Below, piece after piece: positions 17,551 to 25,582 of a DNA stretch of 64,000 nt. This DNA is from Fodinibius sp052060035 (GTDB taxonomy: Bacteria > Bacteroidota > Rhodothermia > Balneolales > Balneolaceae). The translations under genes were made by a program, and so were the position numbers. Each line of letters begins with the position of its first letter. The stretch's first letter is position 1. The stretch covers positions 1-64,000 of the forward strand of contig NZ_JBPOEA010000001.1 in the NCBI RefSeq assembly GCF_052060035.1, in the 5' to 3' direction. The notes below the pieces were generated by a model. The model was not told the DNA's origin and did no database searches. It saw only the letters and a list, made by a program, of their open reading frames with translations.

Positions 17551-18756
17551 TTACACTTTTTCTAAGATAACTGCCATACCCTGACCAACTCCAACACAGA
17601 GGGTACAAAGCGCATATTGTTCGTTTTGCTCATGCAGTTCAATCGAGGCTGTTTGAAGTAATCGAGCTCCGGACATGCCCAACGGATGTCCCAGTGCAAT
17701 AGCGCCGCCGTTCGGGTTTACGCGCGGATCTTCATCCTCGATGCCTAACTGACGTAATACTGCCAAACTTTGTGCAGCAAATGCTTCGTTCAATTCAATA
17801 ATACCTATATCATCAAGGGATAGATCGGTGCGCTTCAACACTTTTTTGGTAGCACCAACGGGCCCCATTCCCATAATACGCGGCTCAACACCAACGACTG
17901 CAGAAGCAACAATACGTGCCATCGGTTCTAAATCAAAATCTTCGATGGCAGAATTACCGGCCACGAGCATAGCACAAGATCCGTCATTAATGCCACTGGC
18001 ATTTCCCGGGGTTACAGATCCATCCTCACGAAAAACAGCTGGCAGTTTACTGAGTACATTAACGGTGGTATTGGGGCGAACAAATTCATCTTTTTCAAAG
18101 ATAATAGGATCACTTTTCCGCTGCGGGATTTTCACCGGCATAATCTCTTTAGCCAGTCGTCCGCTATCGGTAGCACGACCCGCTTTTTGTTGCGACCAAG
18201 CTGCAAATTTATCCTGGTCCTCGCGACTTACGCCAAATTTATCGACAATATTTTCAGCTGTTTCGCCCATTGCCTCGCTGCCATACTGCTCATCTATTTT
18301 AGGGTTTACAAAACGCCATCCAAAGGTCGTATCATGCATTTCAGTATTTCCGGAGTAAGCAGCTTCTCCTTTACCAAGCACCATCGGTCCGCGGGTCATG
18401 TGTTCCATTCCGCCGGTGATAAACAGATCACCTTCGCCCACCTTAATAGATTTATAGGCCATAACCGCACTGCTCATGCCCGAAGCACAAAGTCGATTTA
18501 CGGTTTCACCCGGGACCGAGGTCGGGAGTCCTGCCAGTAGCGCAGCCATCCGTGCCACGTTCCGATTATCTTCCCCGGCTTGGTTTGCACATCCAAAAAT
18601 AACATCTTCAATGCGTTCGGGATCAATATCATCATTTCGATTCATTAATTCTTCAATCGTCAATGCCGCAAGATCATCGGCTCGAATAGGGGAGAGAGCC
18701 CCTCGATATTTTCCAATGGGGGTTCGAATAGCATCAATAATATAGGCTTCAGACAT
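17551..18756 (-). CDS. paaJ: Acetyl-CoA acyltransferase, 3-oxoadipyl-CoA thiolase type
   Basis: Cleaves 3-oxoadipyl-CoA with CoA to succinyl-CoA and acetyl-CoA, and in E. coli also an earlier 3-oxo-dehydrosuberyl-CoA intermediate. Thiolase residues are visible: acyl-accepting Cys90 in VNRLCASGM, His357 in GHPLGMSGARL and Cys387 in CVGVGQGMAV. The sequence NGGAIALGHPLG is family typical. Length 401 aa is as expected. Placement between paaI and paaY in a paa operon supports the PaaJ assignment over a generic fatty acid thiolase (a separate FadA is encoded further right). Confidence 0.92.
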   Translation of the reverse strand: MSEAYIIDAIRTPIGKYRGALSPIRADDLAALTIEELMNRNDDIDPERIEDVIFGCANQAGEDNRNVARMAALLAGLPTSVPGETVNRLCASGMSSAVMAYKSIKVGEGDLFITGGMEHMTRGPMVLGKGEAAYSGNTEMHDTTFGWRFVNPKIDEQYGSEAMGETAENIVDKFGVSREDQDKFAAWSQQKAGRATDSGRLAKEIMPVKIPQRKSDPIIFEKDEFVRPNTTVNVLSKLPAVFREDGSVTPGNASGINDGSCAMLVAGNSAIEDFDLEPMARIVASAVVGVEPRIMGMGPVGATKKVLKRTDLSLDDIGIIELNEAFAAQSLAVLRQLGIEDEDPRVNPNGGAIALGHPLGMSGARLLQTASIELHEQNEQYALCTLCVGVGQGMAVILEKV

Positions 18757-18832
18757 AAAGAGTAGTGAGTTGTGACTATCGAGTATTGAGACAGGTCGAT
18801 TTTATCTGTGCATTCTCATAACTCAATATCAT
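18757..18832. repeat. TGAGT-type intergenic repeat between paaI and paaJ
   Basis: The spacer holds GAGTAGTGAGTTGTGAC and TATTGAG (about 18784-18790), the latter matched by an inverted CTCAATA (about 18822-18828). It resembles other copies at 25511, 40813 and 41239 that share the words GAGTTATGAG and GAGTAGTGAG. Low complexity makes its limits uncertain. Confidence 0.4.
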
Positions 18833-18835
18833 GTT

Positions 18836-19267
18836 CTAATTATCTTCTTTAAAATGGTATTCTTGTGTTCTGAAAACGGTTCCGCGAAAAAGGGCTACTT
18901 GCTCATTTTTTTGGTTTTTAATACTGATGTTATAAACACCAATACGTCGGCCCAGGCTGAGCTCCTCCGTTTCTGCAGTTAGGGTATCATTGGGCAAAAC
19001 CTTTTTCATAAATGAAATATTGTTTTCCATGGCAACGGCGACCCGGCCATAGCTGTTGGAGGCAAAGGCCAGGGCACTGTCGGCCAGTGAGAAAGTGACG
19101 CCTCCGTGGCAAACATTGAATCCGTTCGTCATTTCTTGTCTAACTTTCATCTCAAGTTTCGCATAGCCGGGCTTGATCTCAATGACCTCAATGCCCAGCC
19201 ATTGACTGAAGGCATCATCCGCCATCATTTTATCAACTACGTTTTCAGCTAATTTCTGCTTGTTCAT
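18836..19267 (-). CDS. paaI: Hydroxyphenylacetyl-CoA thioesterase PaaI (hotdog fold)
   Basis: Hotdog-fold thioesterase of 143 aa that hydrolyses ring-hydroxylated phenylacetyl-CoA side products and frees CoA. The signature VCHGGVTFSLADSALAF (residues 52-68) contains the His-Gly-Gly motif and the catalytic Asp63 equivalent of E. coli PaaI. Sits between paaH and paaJ, the usual neighbourhood. Confidence 0.92.
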   Translation of the reverse strand: MNKQKLAENVVDKMMADDAFSQWLGIEVIEIKPGYAKLEMKVRQEMTNGFNVCHGGVTFSLADSALAFASNSYGRVAVAMENNISFMKKVLPNDTLTAETEELSLGRRIGVYNISIKNQKNEQVALFRGTVFRTQEYHFKEDN

Positions 19268-19268
19268 T

Positions 19269-19334
19269 TGGCCACTGTTTTACACAGGTCAGCACGGATT
19301 AAATCAGTCAATATTCGTGAATATCTGCGGCTAA
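19269..19334 (-). repeat. Stop-codon-linked repeat, copy 3 (between paaH and paaI)
   Basis: The paaH stop TAG (19331-19333) starts TAGCCGCAGATATTCACG, and the element ends ACCTGTGTAAAACAGTGGCC just before the paaI ATG. The central part reads TTTAATCCGTGCTGACC. The ends match copy 2 closely, including the GTGGCC end. Confidence 0.75.
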
Positions 19335-20494
19335 TAAAATGTACTGTTATTTCGCACCTTTCTCTTCAATAATGGATTTGGGCGGTATCGATCCTCCCGG
19401 TATTCTGTCTGCAATCGCGAAATGCGATCAAGAACCTGCTGCAAGCCAATTTGATCAGCCCATTTCAATAAACCTTTGGGATAGTTGACGCCTTTGGTCA
19501 TGGCTAAATCCACATCCTTAACCGTAGCCACATTCATAAATACGGCATCAGCGGCTTCGTTGATTAGCATAGCTAAGATTCGATCGACAATTTTTTGTCC
19601 AAGTTCTTTGTCTTTGGTTGGTTTGGGATTCTCAGCGTCATCGCCATATTCGTAGAATCCTTTGCCAGTCTTTTTTCCTAACCAGCCAGCTTCAACAAGT
19701 CTTTTCTGCGTGAAGGAGGGTTTGAATCGGGGATCATAGAAAAATTCTTTAAACACCGTCTCGGTTACTTTGTAATTCACATCGTGACCAATGAAATCCA
19801 TTAGTTCGAAAGGTCCCATTCGAAATCCGCCAATTTCCTTCATCGCCCAGTCGATAGTGGGGACGTTGGCTACGCCTTCTTCGTATTGACGAATAGCCTC
19901 ACTGTAAAACGGACGCGCTACACGGTTGACGATAAAGCCGGGCGTATCTTTGGCTAAAACGGTCGTTTTTCCCCAGTCGTCGATCTGCTTTCTGGCTGAT
20001 TTTGTGGTTTCATCGGAAGTGGCAATGCCGGGAATAATTTCCCCCAGGGGCATAATGGGCGCCGGATTAAAAAAGTGAATCCCCAGGAATCGTTTGGGCT
20101 TCTTAAGTGCTGATGAAATCGAAGCAATGGACAGGGAGGAGGTATTGGTAGCCAGAATGCAATCACGAGAAACAATACCCTCCAAACGCTGAAAGACATC
20201 CTGTTTGATGTCCAGATCCTCAATCACAGCTTCTATGACCAAACTACATTCACCAAAATTAGTGAGATCTTCTTCAAAGTGGATACGGTCCATGACTCCA
20301 TCCACTTCTTCTTGGGTCATACGATCTTTTTCAACCTGACGCTGCAGTATTTTACGCAGAGCATGTTTAGCTTTTCCCAACTGATCAGGATAAGCATCAT
20401 ATAAATACACTTTGTGATTGTTTTGGGATGCAATCTGGGCAATGCCCTGACCCATGGTTCCGGCGCCTACTACACCAATGATCTCATCTTTCAT
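19331..20494 (-). CDS. paaH: 3-hydroxyadipyl-CoA dehydrogenase PaaH
   Basis: NAD-dependent oxidation of 3-hydroxyadipyl-CoA to 3-oxoadipyl-CoA. The Rossmann motif GAGTMG is at residues 10-15; the 3HCDH signature includes HFFNPAPIMPLGE and DTPGFIVNRVARPF, and the C-terminal helical domain has EIGGFRMGPFELMDFIGHDV plus a second, partial copy of this domain at the C-terminus. At 387 aa it is shorter than E. coli PaaH (475 aa) but covers NAD-binding and both C-terminal modules. Its TAG stop is formed by the adjoining intergenic repeat. Confidence 0.92.
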   Translation of the reverse strand: MKDEIIGVVGAGTMGQGIAQIASQNNHKVYLYDAYPDQLGKAKHALRKILQRQVEKDRMTQEEVDGVMDRIHFEEDLTNFGECSLVIEAVIEDLDIKQDVFQRLEGIVSRDCILATNTSSLSIASISSALKKPKRFLGIHFFNPAPIMPLGEIIPGIATSDETTKSARKQIDDWGKTTVLAKDTPGFIVNRVARPFYSEAIRQYEEGVANVPTIDWAMKEIGGFRMGPFELMDFIGHDVNYKVTETVFKEFFYDPRFKPSFTQKRLVEAGWLGKKTGKGFYEYGDDAENPKPTKDKELGQKIVDRILAMLINEAADAVFMNVATVKDVDLAMTKGVNYPKGLLKWADQIGLQQVLDRISRLQTEYREDRYRPNPLLKRKVRNNSTFY

Positions 20495-20623
20495 TTTTCT
20501 TGATAGTTGTTTTTGAATTCTTGCACTCTGAAAATAATGATTTCAATTCTAAAACCAACTCAGCAAATTTTAAAAAGAGGCGCCAACATAGAGAAAAAAT
20601 GTCCCTGAAATTGAAACAAAGAT

Positions 20624-21406
20624 TTATTTACCCTTAAACTCAGGTTTTCTTTTTTCCAGAAAAGCCTGAACCCCTTCGTGATAATCATCAGTTTGGCCGG
20701 CCTCGGTTTGCAGATCAGCTTCCAGCTCAAGATGTTTATCTAAATTATTAGATAACGATTGGTTGATAGCCTCTTTGTAGAGTGCAAAGCCTTTGGTAGG
20801 CATTTGGGCCAACTTTTGACAGACGGATTGAGCCTGATCCATAAGTTCGTTGGCTTCCACTGCCTTATAAATAAGTCCCATTGCTTCGGCCTTTTTAGGA
20901 GATATTTTCTCATCCAGCAAGTACATGGCATTGGTTCGTTGCAGGCCAACTAATCTCGGAAGGAAAAACGTACCACCGCTGTCAGGAATCAATCCAAGTT
21001 TGCTAAACGATTGCACGAAAACAGCTTCGTTGGATGCAAGTACGATATCGCAGGCGAAAGCGATGTTAGCGCCGGCTCCGGCTGCTGTTCCATTTACGGC
21101 ACAAACAACAGGTTTGTCAAGCTCCCGAATGGCATTGATAATAGGGTTATAACTTTTTCGAACGGTTTTACCAAGTTCATAATCGTCTCCCTTATCAACA
21201 ACTTCCGGCAAATCTTGTCCGGCGCAAAATGCCTTCCCATTGCCGGTGAGCAACACACAACGAACATTTTCATTTCGCGTTGCATTGGTAAGTTCTCGTT
21301 GTAGCTCTTTAGCCATCGGCTCTATAAAGCTGTTGAGCTTATTGGGACGATCCAGAGTGATAGTCAGAATATTATTCTCAAGAGAAGTAGAAATAAATTC
21401 ACTCAT
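20624..21406 (-). CDS. paaG: Ring 1,2-epoxyphenylacetyl-CoA isomerase PaaG
   Basis: Crotonase-fold isomerase converting the ring epoxide to oxepin-CoA, and shifting the double bond of a later intermediate. Oxyanion-hole residues lie in CAGQDLPEV and GTAAGAGANIA; Asp142 in LIPDSGGTFFLPR corresponds to the key Asp of E. coli PaaG, and the C-terminal end DYHEGVQAFLEKRKPEFKGK matches that family closely. Length 260 aa. Transcribed between paaD and paaH. Confidence 0.93.
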   Translation of the reverse strand: MSEFISTSLENNILTITLDRPNKLNSFIEPMAKELQRELTNATRNENVRCVLLTGNGKAFCAGQDLPEVVDKGDDYELGKTVRKSYNPIINAIRELDKPVVCAVNGTAAGAGANIAFACDIVLASNEAVFVQSFSKLGLIPDSGGTFFLPRLVGLQRTNAMYLLDEKISPKKAEAMGLIYKAVEANELMDQAQSVCQKLAQMPTKGFALYKEAINQSLSNNLDKHLELEADLQTEAGQTDDYHEGVQAFLEKRKPEFKGK

Positions 21407-21418
21407 ATAGTTTAATAT

Positions 21419-21482
21419 TTTTAGCAGCGGATTTTTGAACGGATTAAAATAGCTGTTGTAATCAGCATAGATCTATGGGCTA
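21419..21482 (-). repeat. Stop-codon-linked repeat, copy 4 (between paaD and paaG), diverged
   Basis: The paaD stop TAG (21480-21482) starts TAGCCCATAGATCTATGCTG and the other end reads AATCCGCTGCTAAAA. The centre TTTTAATCCGTTC matches TTTAATCCGTGC of copy 3. More diverged than copies 2 and 3, but same position and orientation. Confidence 0.55.
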
Positions 21483-21989
21483 TATGCATTTAAAATGTTC
21501 AAAGGGCTCGTCGCAGTCGTGACAATAATATTGCGATTTACAAGCTGTGGAGCCAAACTCACTTTGCAGTTCGGTATTCGTTGAATCGCAATAGGGACAG
21601 GGAATAACCCGACTTGATCCCTTAATATTTTTTAGAAAATCATCATCCTTTTCCATCTTGCCCGGAGGCGCAATACCATACTCCTGCAATTTCTTTTTGG
21701 CTTCATCCGGCATCCAGTCGGTAGTCCAGGTTTCAGAAAAATCTTTAATAATCTCAAAGTTTTGAATGCCGTTTATGCGCAGTGTTTTCTCAATTTCGTT
21801 CTCTATGGCTTTCATCGCCGGACATCCGGAATAGGTAGGGGTGATGCGTACCATAACCGTACCATTATCAATAGTCACTTCCCGGGCAATACCGAGTTCT
21901 ATGATCGACAATACCGGGATTTCAGGATCCTTTACCTCAGAAAGCAGATCCCAAATCTCATCTTTATTATATGTGGTTACAGAAGCCAT
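21480..21989 (-). CDS. paaD: Phenylacetyl-CoA epoxidase maturation protein PaaD
   Basis: Needed for an active PaaABCE epoxidase, probably through Fe-S or di-iron assembly. The N-terminal MIP18/DUF59 domain has DPEIPVLS (21-28) and TPTYSGCPA with Cys56; the C-terminal part is a zinc-ribbon-like segment with Cys131, Cys134, Cys150, Cys156 and Cys159, and the family-typical end CDEPFEHFKCI. Length 169 aa is normal. Follows paaC in the transcript. Confidence 0.95.
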   Translation of the reverse strand: MASVTTYNKDEIWDLLSEVKDPEIPVLSIIELGIAREVTIDNGTVMVRITPTYSGCPAMKAIENEIEKTLRINGIQNFEIIKDFSETWTTDWMPDEAKKKLQEYGIAPPGKMEKDDDFLKNIKGSSRVIPCPYCDSTNTELQSEFGSTACKSQYYCHDCDEPFEHFKCI

Positions 21990-22064
21990 AACATACCATT
22001 AACGTTGTACTGCTAAGGATTATTAGTGTGGTAATGTTACTAACTAACAACCGATAACAGTAAA

Positions 22065-22859
22065 TTACTCCCAGTTGGCATCGGGATACGAGCGCCGCAA
22101 GTGCTGCATTTCGGCCAGCAGGTGCCCCAGATGTTCGGTGTGCAACCCCTTGCGACTGCCTTCTACCATAAATTGATCCCAATCAGGGACATCCAAAGTC
22201 GCTTCTTCAAGGGTATCGGTCACTAAGTCTTTCCAGTCCGATTTAAAGGTTGTCGTATCAGCAGCTAATCCCTCATTTTGTAATAAATCGTCAATTTCAT
22301 CTTGGTAAAATAGTTCGCCGATGTAAGTCCAGATATCGTCAAAGGAATCCTGAATACGTTGATGACTTTCTTCGGTACCGTCCCCGAGTCGTAATACCCA
22401 CTCGCGGCTGTGACGAAGGTGATACTTTACTTCTTTAAAATGCTTTTCAACCATTCCACGGAACTGCTCATCTTCTACATCAGATAGCAGTTGATACAGA
22501 TAATAGCTGTAAGAGGAAAACAAAAACTGTCGGGCAATGGTAAATCCGAAATCACCTTTTGGCAGTTCAACAAGCTTTAAATTTTTGTATTCGGGATCGT
22601 TTCGGAAATAGACTAAATCGTCGCGGTGCCGTCCCTCACCCTCAATTTCAACAGCATACTCATAGAGATTAGCTGCGTGACCAATATAATCCAATGAAAT
22701 ATTAGCTAACGCAATGTCTTCCTCTAAGATTGGCCCGTGTCCGCACCATTCCGAGAGTCGGTGTCCCAAGATAAGGCGGTCATCAGCCAACCGTACCAAG
22801 TATTCAAATAGGGCTTCCTGTTTTGTTACATTTGTTGATTTAGCAGCTGTAGTACTCAT
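22065..22859 (-). CDS. paaC: Phenylacetyl-CoA epoxidase structural subunit PaaC
   Basis: Forms the heterodimer with the catalytic subunit PaaA in the ring epoxidase. Ferritin-like helical protein of 264 aa with LADDRLILGHRLSEWCGHGP, DIALANISLDYIGHA and EVKYHLRHSREWVLRLGDG, all characteristic of PaaC. It carries a degenerate metal site in the family and is not the oxygen-activating subunit. Its ATG overlaps the paaB stop by four bases (ATGA), indicating translational coupling. Confidence 0.95.
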   Translation of the reverse strand: MSTTAAKSTNVTKQEALFEYLVRLADDRLILGHRLSEWCGHGPILEEDIALANISLDYIGHAANLYEYAVEIEGEGRHRDDLVYFRNDPEYKNLKLVELPKGDFGFTIARQFLFSSYSYYLYQLLSDVEDEQFRGMVEKHFKEVKYHLRHSREWVLRLGDGTEESHQRIQDSFDDIWTYIGELFYQDEIDDLLQNEGLAADTTTFKSDWKDLVTDTLEEATLDVPDWDQFMVEGSRKGLHTEHLGHLLAEMQHLRRSYPDANWE

Positions 22860-23173
22860 GATCGTCGTTTTGTAGCTCTGGGTACACTGTAAAATTGAGG
22901 GTGTCGGTATGGCTTGTCATCGGCTGGATCAAAAAAGGGTCCGGCGTCTTCACCTTTGGATGCTACAATTTGGTCGCTGGGCACTACCCAAATATTTACG
23001 GCTTCTTTACGCCGAGCATATACATCGCGTGCATTTTCTAAGGCTTTTTCGGCATCTGGAGCGTGCAAGCTACCCGCATGTTCATGGGGTTTGCCGTCAC
23101 GTGGCTGGGTGAATACCTCCCAGAGCGGCCACTGCGTGTCTTCTTTTTCTGATTTTGTTTTGTGGTTGTTCAT
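22856..23173 (-). CDS. paaB: Phenylacetyl-CoA epoxidase subunit PaaB
   Basis: Small subunit of 105 aa that bridges PaaAC heterodimers. Core motif WPLWEVFTQPRDGKPHEHAG followed by SLHAPDAEKALENARDVYARR is family defining. The C-terminal segment FDPADDKPYRHPQFY is also typical. Stop overlaps the paaC start. Confidence 0.95.
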   Translation of the reverse strand: MNNHKTKSEKEDTQWPLWEVFTQPRDGKPHEHAGSLHAPDAEKALENARDVYARRKEAVNIWVVPSDQIVASKGEDAGPFFDPADDKPYRHPQFYSVPRATKRRS

Positions 23174-23217
23174 GTTGTTGTATGTAATAAGATTGACTCT
23201 AAAAAAGTAACGATGAT

Positions 23218-24144
23218 CTAACTTGCTTTTTCTTCACTCAATTTCTGTTTCCCAGCATATTCTTCAGCTGCTTCGCGCACCCATTTGCCATTTTCATGGG
23301 CTTCACGACGTGCTTTCATCCGTTCTTTGTTCATAGGTCCATTGCCTTTGACCACATTCCAAAACTCATCCCAGTCAATTTCTCCAAACTCCCAGTGACC
23401 AGTTTCTTCATTGTATTCTAAATCAGGATCCGGAATTTCAAGCTCTACGGTATGGGCTTCTTGCACATGACGGTCAACAAAGCTTTGGCGAAGTTCATCA
23501 TTCGTTTTTGATTTTACGCCCCACTTAATCAGCTCAGCACTGTTGGGTGAATCTTCATCATGAGGACCGAACATCATTAGGGTTGGCCACCACCAGCGAT
23601 TGACCGCATCTTGAATCATATCCTGTTGCTCAGGAGTACCATCGGCCATTGTCGCTACCATTTCGTAGCCTTGTTTCTTGTGGAAACTTTCTTCTTTACA
23701 GATACGCACCATCGCCCGAGAATACGGGCCATAAGAACTGCGAGCTAACATAGTTTGATTAATGATTGCAGCCCCATCTACCAGCCAGCCGATTACGGCC
23801 ACATCCGCCCAGGTAAGCGTTGGATAGTTAAAAATGCTTGAATATTTTGCCTTACCTTCGAGCAGCTGGTCGATAACTTCTTGTCGACTTGCCCCTAAGG
23901 TTTCAGTAGCACTGTATAGGTAAAGTCCATGTCCCGCCTCATCCTGTACTTTGGAAAGCAGAATCATCTTTCGTCGAAGGGAGGGCGCGCGGGTAATCCA
24001 GTTGCCTTCTGGTAGCATACCCACCACTTCAGAATGCGCATGCTGTGACATCATCCTGATAAGTTGCTGTCGGTAGCGATCAGGCATATCATCTTTAGGC
24101 TCAATTGTTTCTCCGTTATCGATACGTTCCTGAAAAGTTTTCAT
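23218..24144 (-). CDS. paaA: Phenylacetyl-CoA epoxidase catalytic di-iron subunit PaaA
   Basis: Oxygenating subunit that forms ring 1,2-epoxyphenylacetyl-CoA from phenylacetyl-CoA and O2. Carboxylate/histidine ligands are visible in QHAHSE (Glu39), QDEAGH (Glu69, His72) and CKEESFH (Glu151/152, His155). Length 308 aa matches the family. It is the first gene of the leftward operon; a perfect 14-bp palindrome lies 30 bp upstream of its ATG. The reductase PaaE that normally delivers electrons is not encoded in this operon. Confidence 0.96.
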   Translation of the reverse strand: MKTFQERIDNGETIEPKDDMPDRYRQQLIRMMSQHAHSEVVGMLPEGNWITRAPSLRRKMILLSKVQDEAGHGLYLYSATETLGASRQEVIDQLLEGKAKYSSIFNYPTLTWADVAVIGWLVDGAAIINQTMLARSSYGPYSRAMVRICKEESFHKKQGYEMVATMADGTPEQQDMIQDAVNRWWWPTLMMFGPHDEDSPNSAELIKWGVKSKTNDELRQSFVDRHVQEAHTVELEIPDPDLEYNEETGHWEFGEIDWDEFWNVVKGNGPMNKERMKARREAHENGKWVREAAEEYAGKQKLSEEKAS

Positions 24145-24173
24145 CTTGTTTGGTCACTCATAATTTACATTTT

Positions 24174-24187
24174 TGAAACCGGTTTCA
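24174..24187. promoter_or_regulatory. Candidate operator palindrome TGAAACCGGTTTCA
   Basis: A perfect 14-bp palindrome in the 212-bp divergent region between paaA and hppD, starting 30 bp upstream of the paaA ATG where a repressor would block the transcript start. Its CCGG-centred form recalls TetR-type PaaR sites of proteobacteria, but I cannot name the factor. I noticed no other copy in the window. Confidence 0.5.
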
Positions 24188-24226
24188 CTCGAACATATAC
24201 ATGAACATCAAATTAAACAAATACAT

Positions 24227-24243
24227 TCAGTACAACGTGCTGA
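24227..24243. promoter_or_regulatory. Second inverted repeat in the paaA-hppD region
   Basis: TCAGTAC-AAC-GTGCTGA, seven-base arms with one mismatch, about 115 bp upstream of hppD. It could be an operator for either direction. The rest of the region is AT-rich with no confidently recognisable promoter boxes. Confidence 0.3.
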
Positions 24244-24356
24244 GATCATTAATCTTATAAGCAATATGGGAAGATAATTAAATAATTTGAGACGTAAACC
24301 GTTGGATACTATATTATCTTATATTAAACATAAAAAAAGAAAGAGGAGAACATAGG

Positions 24357-25505
24357 ATGGGAGCACAACCTAATCAGACCGCTACTTTAGACCGACCAGT
24401 TGAGGAGGAATTTGATGACCATCTCGGCTTACAGGATGTTGATTATATAGAGCATTATGTAGGAAATGCCAAGCAAGCCTGTCATTTTTATCAAACGGTT
24501 TTTGGATTTGAACTGAAGGCCTACAGTGGGTTGGAAACCGGAAACAGAGATCGGGTTTCCTATCTGCTGCAGCAAGGAAATATCCGTTTTTTGGTGACTT
24601 CTTCGCTAAACAGCCGTTCTCCTATTGCCAAGCACATTGCTCAACATGGAGATGGCGTACATGATATAGCTATGCATGTGGAAGATGTGGATCGAGCCTA
24701 TAAAGAAACCGTTAAGCGTGGAGCGAAGGGGATGGAAAAACCACATGAGCTTGAAGATGAGCATGGAACTATCCGCAAAGCAGCTATTGCTACTTATGGA
24801 GATACTATTCACACCTTGATCAATCGGTCGAATTATGAGGGGATTTTTATGCCCGGATTTGAACCCACGGAATCTCCGATTAAAAATATAGATCCGGTAG
24901 GTGTACAGTACGTGGATCACTGTGTTGGGAATGTCGAAAAAGGAAAGATGAATGAGTGGGTTGATTTCTACCGTGATGTGATGGGTTTTACGCAGTACAT
25001 TCATTTTGATGATCAAGATATTTCGACGGAATATTCGGCCTTGATGTCCAAGGTGATGGCGGGGGGACGTGGGATGATTAAATTTCCGATTAACGAACCA
25101 GCTGAGGGCAAAAAGAAGTCTCAGATCGAAGAATTTCTGGATTTTTATGAAGGCCCCGGGGTGCAGCATATCGCTTTACTGACGGGCGATATTATCAAAA
25201 CCGTGAAGGAGCTAAAAGGACGGGGACTCGAATTTTTACATGTTCCTACGACATATTACGAGCAGTTAGAAAATCGCGTCGGAAAAATTGACGAGCCCAT
25301 TACTGAGTTGCAGGAATTAGGTATTCTTGTTGATCGTGACAATGAAGGATACTTACTGCAGGTTTTTAGCAAGCCGGTAGTAGATCGACCGACCTTCTTT
25401 TTTGAGATCATTCAGCGAAAGGGTGCTCGAGGATTTGGAAAAGGAAACTTTAAAGCACTGTTTGAGGCTATTGAACGTGAGCAGGATAAACGAGGAAATC
25501 TTTAA
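24357..25505 (+). CDS. hppD: 4-hydroxyphenylpyruvate dioxygenase
   Basis: Converts 4-hydroxyphenylpyruvate and O2 to homogentisate and CO2 in tyrosine/phenylalanine breakdown. Two vicinal-oxygen-chelate halves; the iron ligands are His188 (VQYVDHCVGN), His271 (GVQHIALLTGD) and Glu350 (PTFFFEIIQRKGARGFGKG). The C-terminal GARGFGKGNFKALFEAIE is diagnostic. Length 382 aa is normal. A good SD (AGGAG at 24344-24348, spacing 8) makes the ATG secure and is stronger than most in this window. First gene of a two-gene unit with hmgA. Confidence 0.96.
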   Translation: MGAQPNQTATLDRPVEEEFDDHLGLQDVDYIEHYVGNAKQACHFYQTVFGFELKAYSGLETGNRDRVSYLLQQGNIRFLVTSSLNSRSPIAKHIAQHGDGVHDIAMHVEDVDRAYKETVKRGAKGMEKPHELEDEHGTIRKAAIATYGDTIHTLINRSNYEGIFMPGFEPTESPIKNIDPVGVQYVDHCVGNVEKGKMNEWVDFYRDVMGFTQYIHFDDQDISTEYSALMSKVMAGGRGMIKFPINEPAEGKKKSQIEEFLDFYEGPGVQHIALLTGDIIKTVKELKGRGLEFLHVPTTYYEQLENRVGKIDEPITELQELGILVDRDNEGYLLQVFSKPVVDRPTFFFEIIQRKGARGFGKGNFKALFEAIEREQDKRGNL

Positions 25506-25510
25506 GGCAG

Positions 25511-25545
25511 TTATGAGTCTTGAGTAGTGATAATTTCAAGACTTA
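25511..25545. repeat. TGAGT-type repeat forming a hairpin between hppD and hmgA
   Basis: AGTCTTGA (25516-25523) and TCAAGACT (25536-25543) form a perfect 8-bp stem with a 12-nt loop, 40 bp before the hmgA ATG. The 16-mer GAGTCTTGAGTAGTGA (25515-25530) is repeated exactly at 40818-40833. It lies 6 bp after the hppD stop. Confidence 0.55.
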
Positions 25546-25582
25546 TGACCCATTATCCAAGACTAAAAATGAGGTATCAATA

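Noticed and set aside
17828..18358. 176-codon frame opposite the thiolase
   Set aside because: Shadow of paaJ, with no family motifs.
24145..24356. Standard Bacteroidota promoter (TTTG/TAnnTTTG) for paaA or hppD
   Set aside because: I could not find a convincing pair of boxes at correct spacing; only the palindromes are reported.
24606..25169. 187-codon antisense frame inside hppD
   Set aside because: hppD on the opposite strand has all iron ligands and a good SD; the antisense translation has no recognisable feature.
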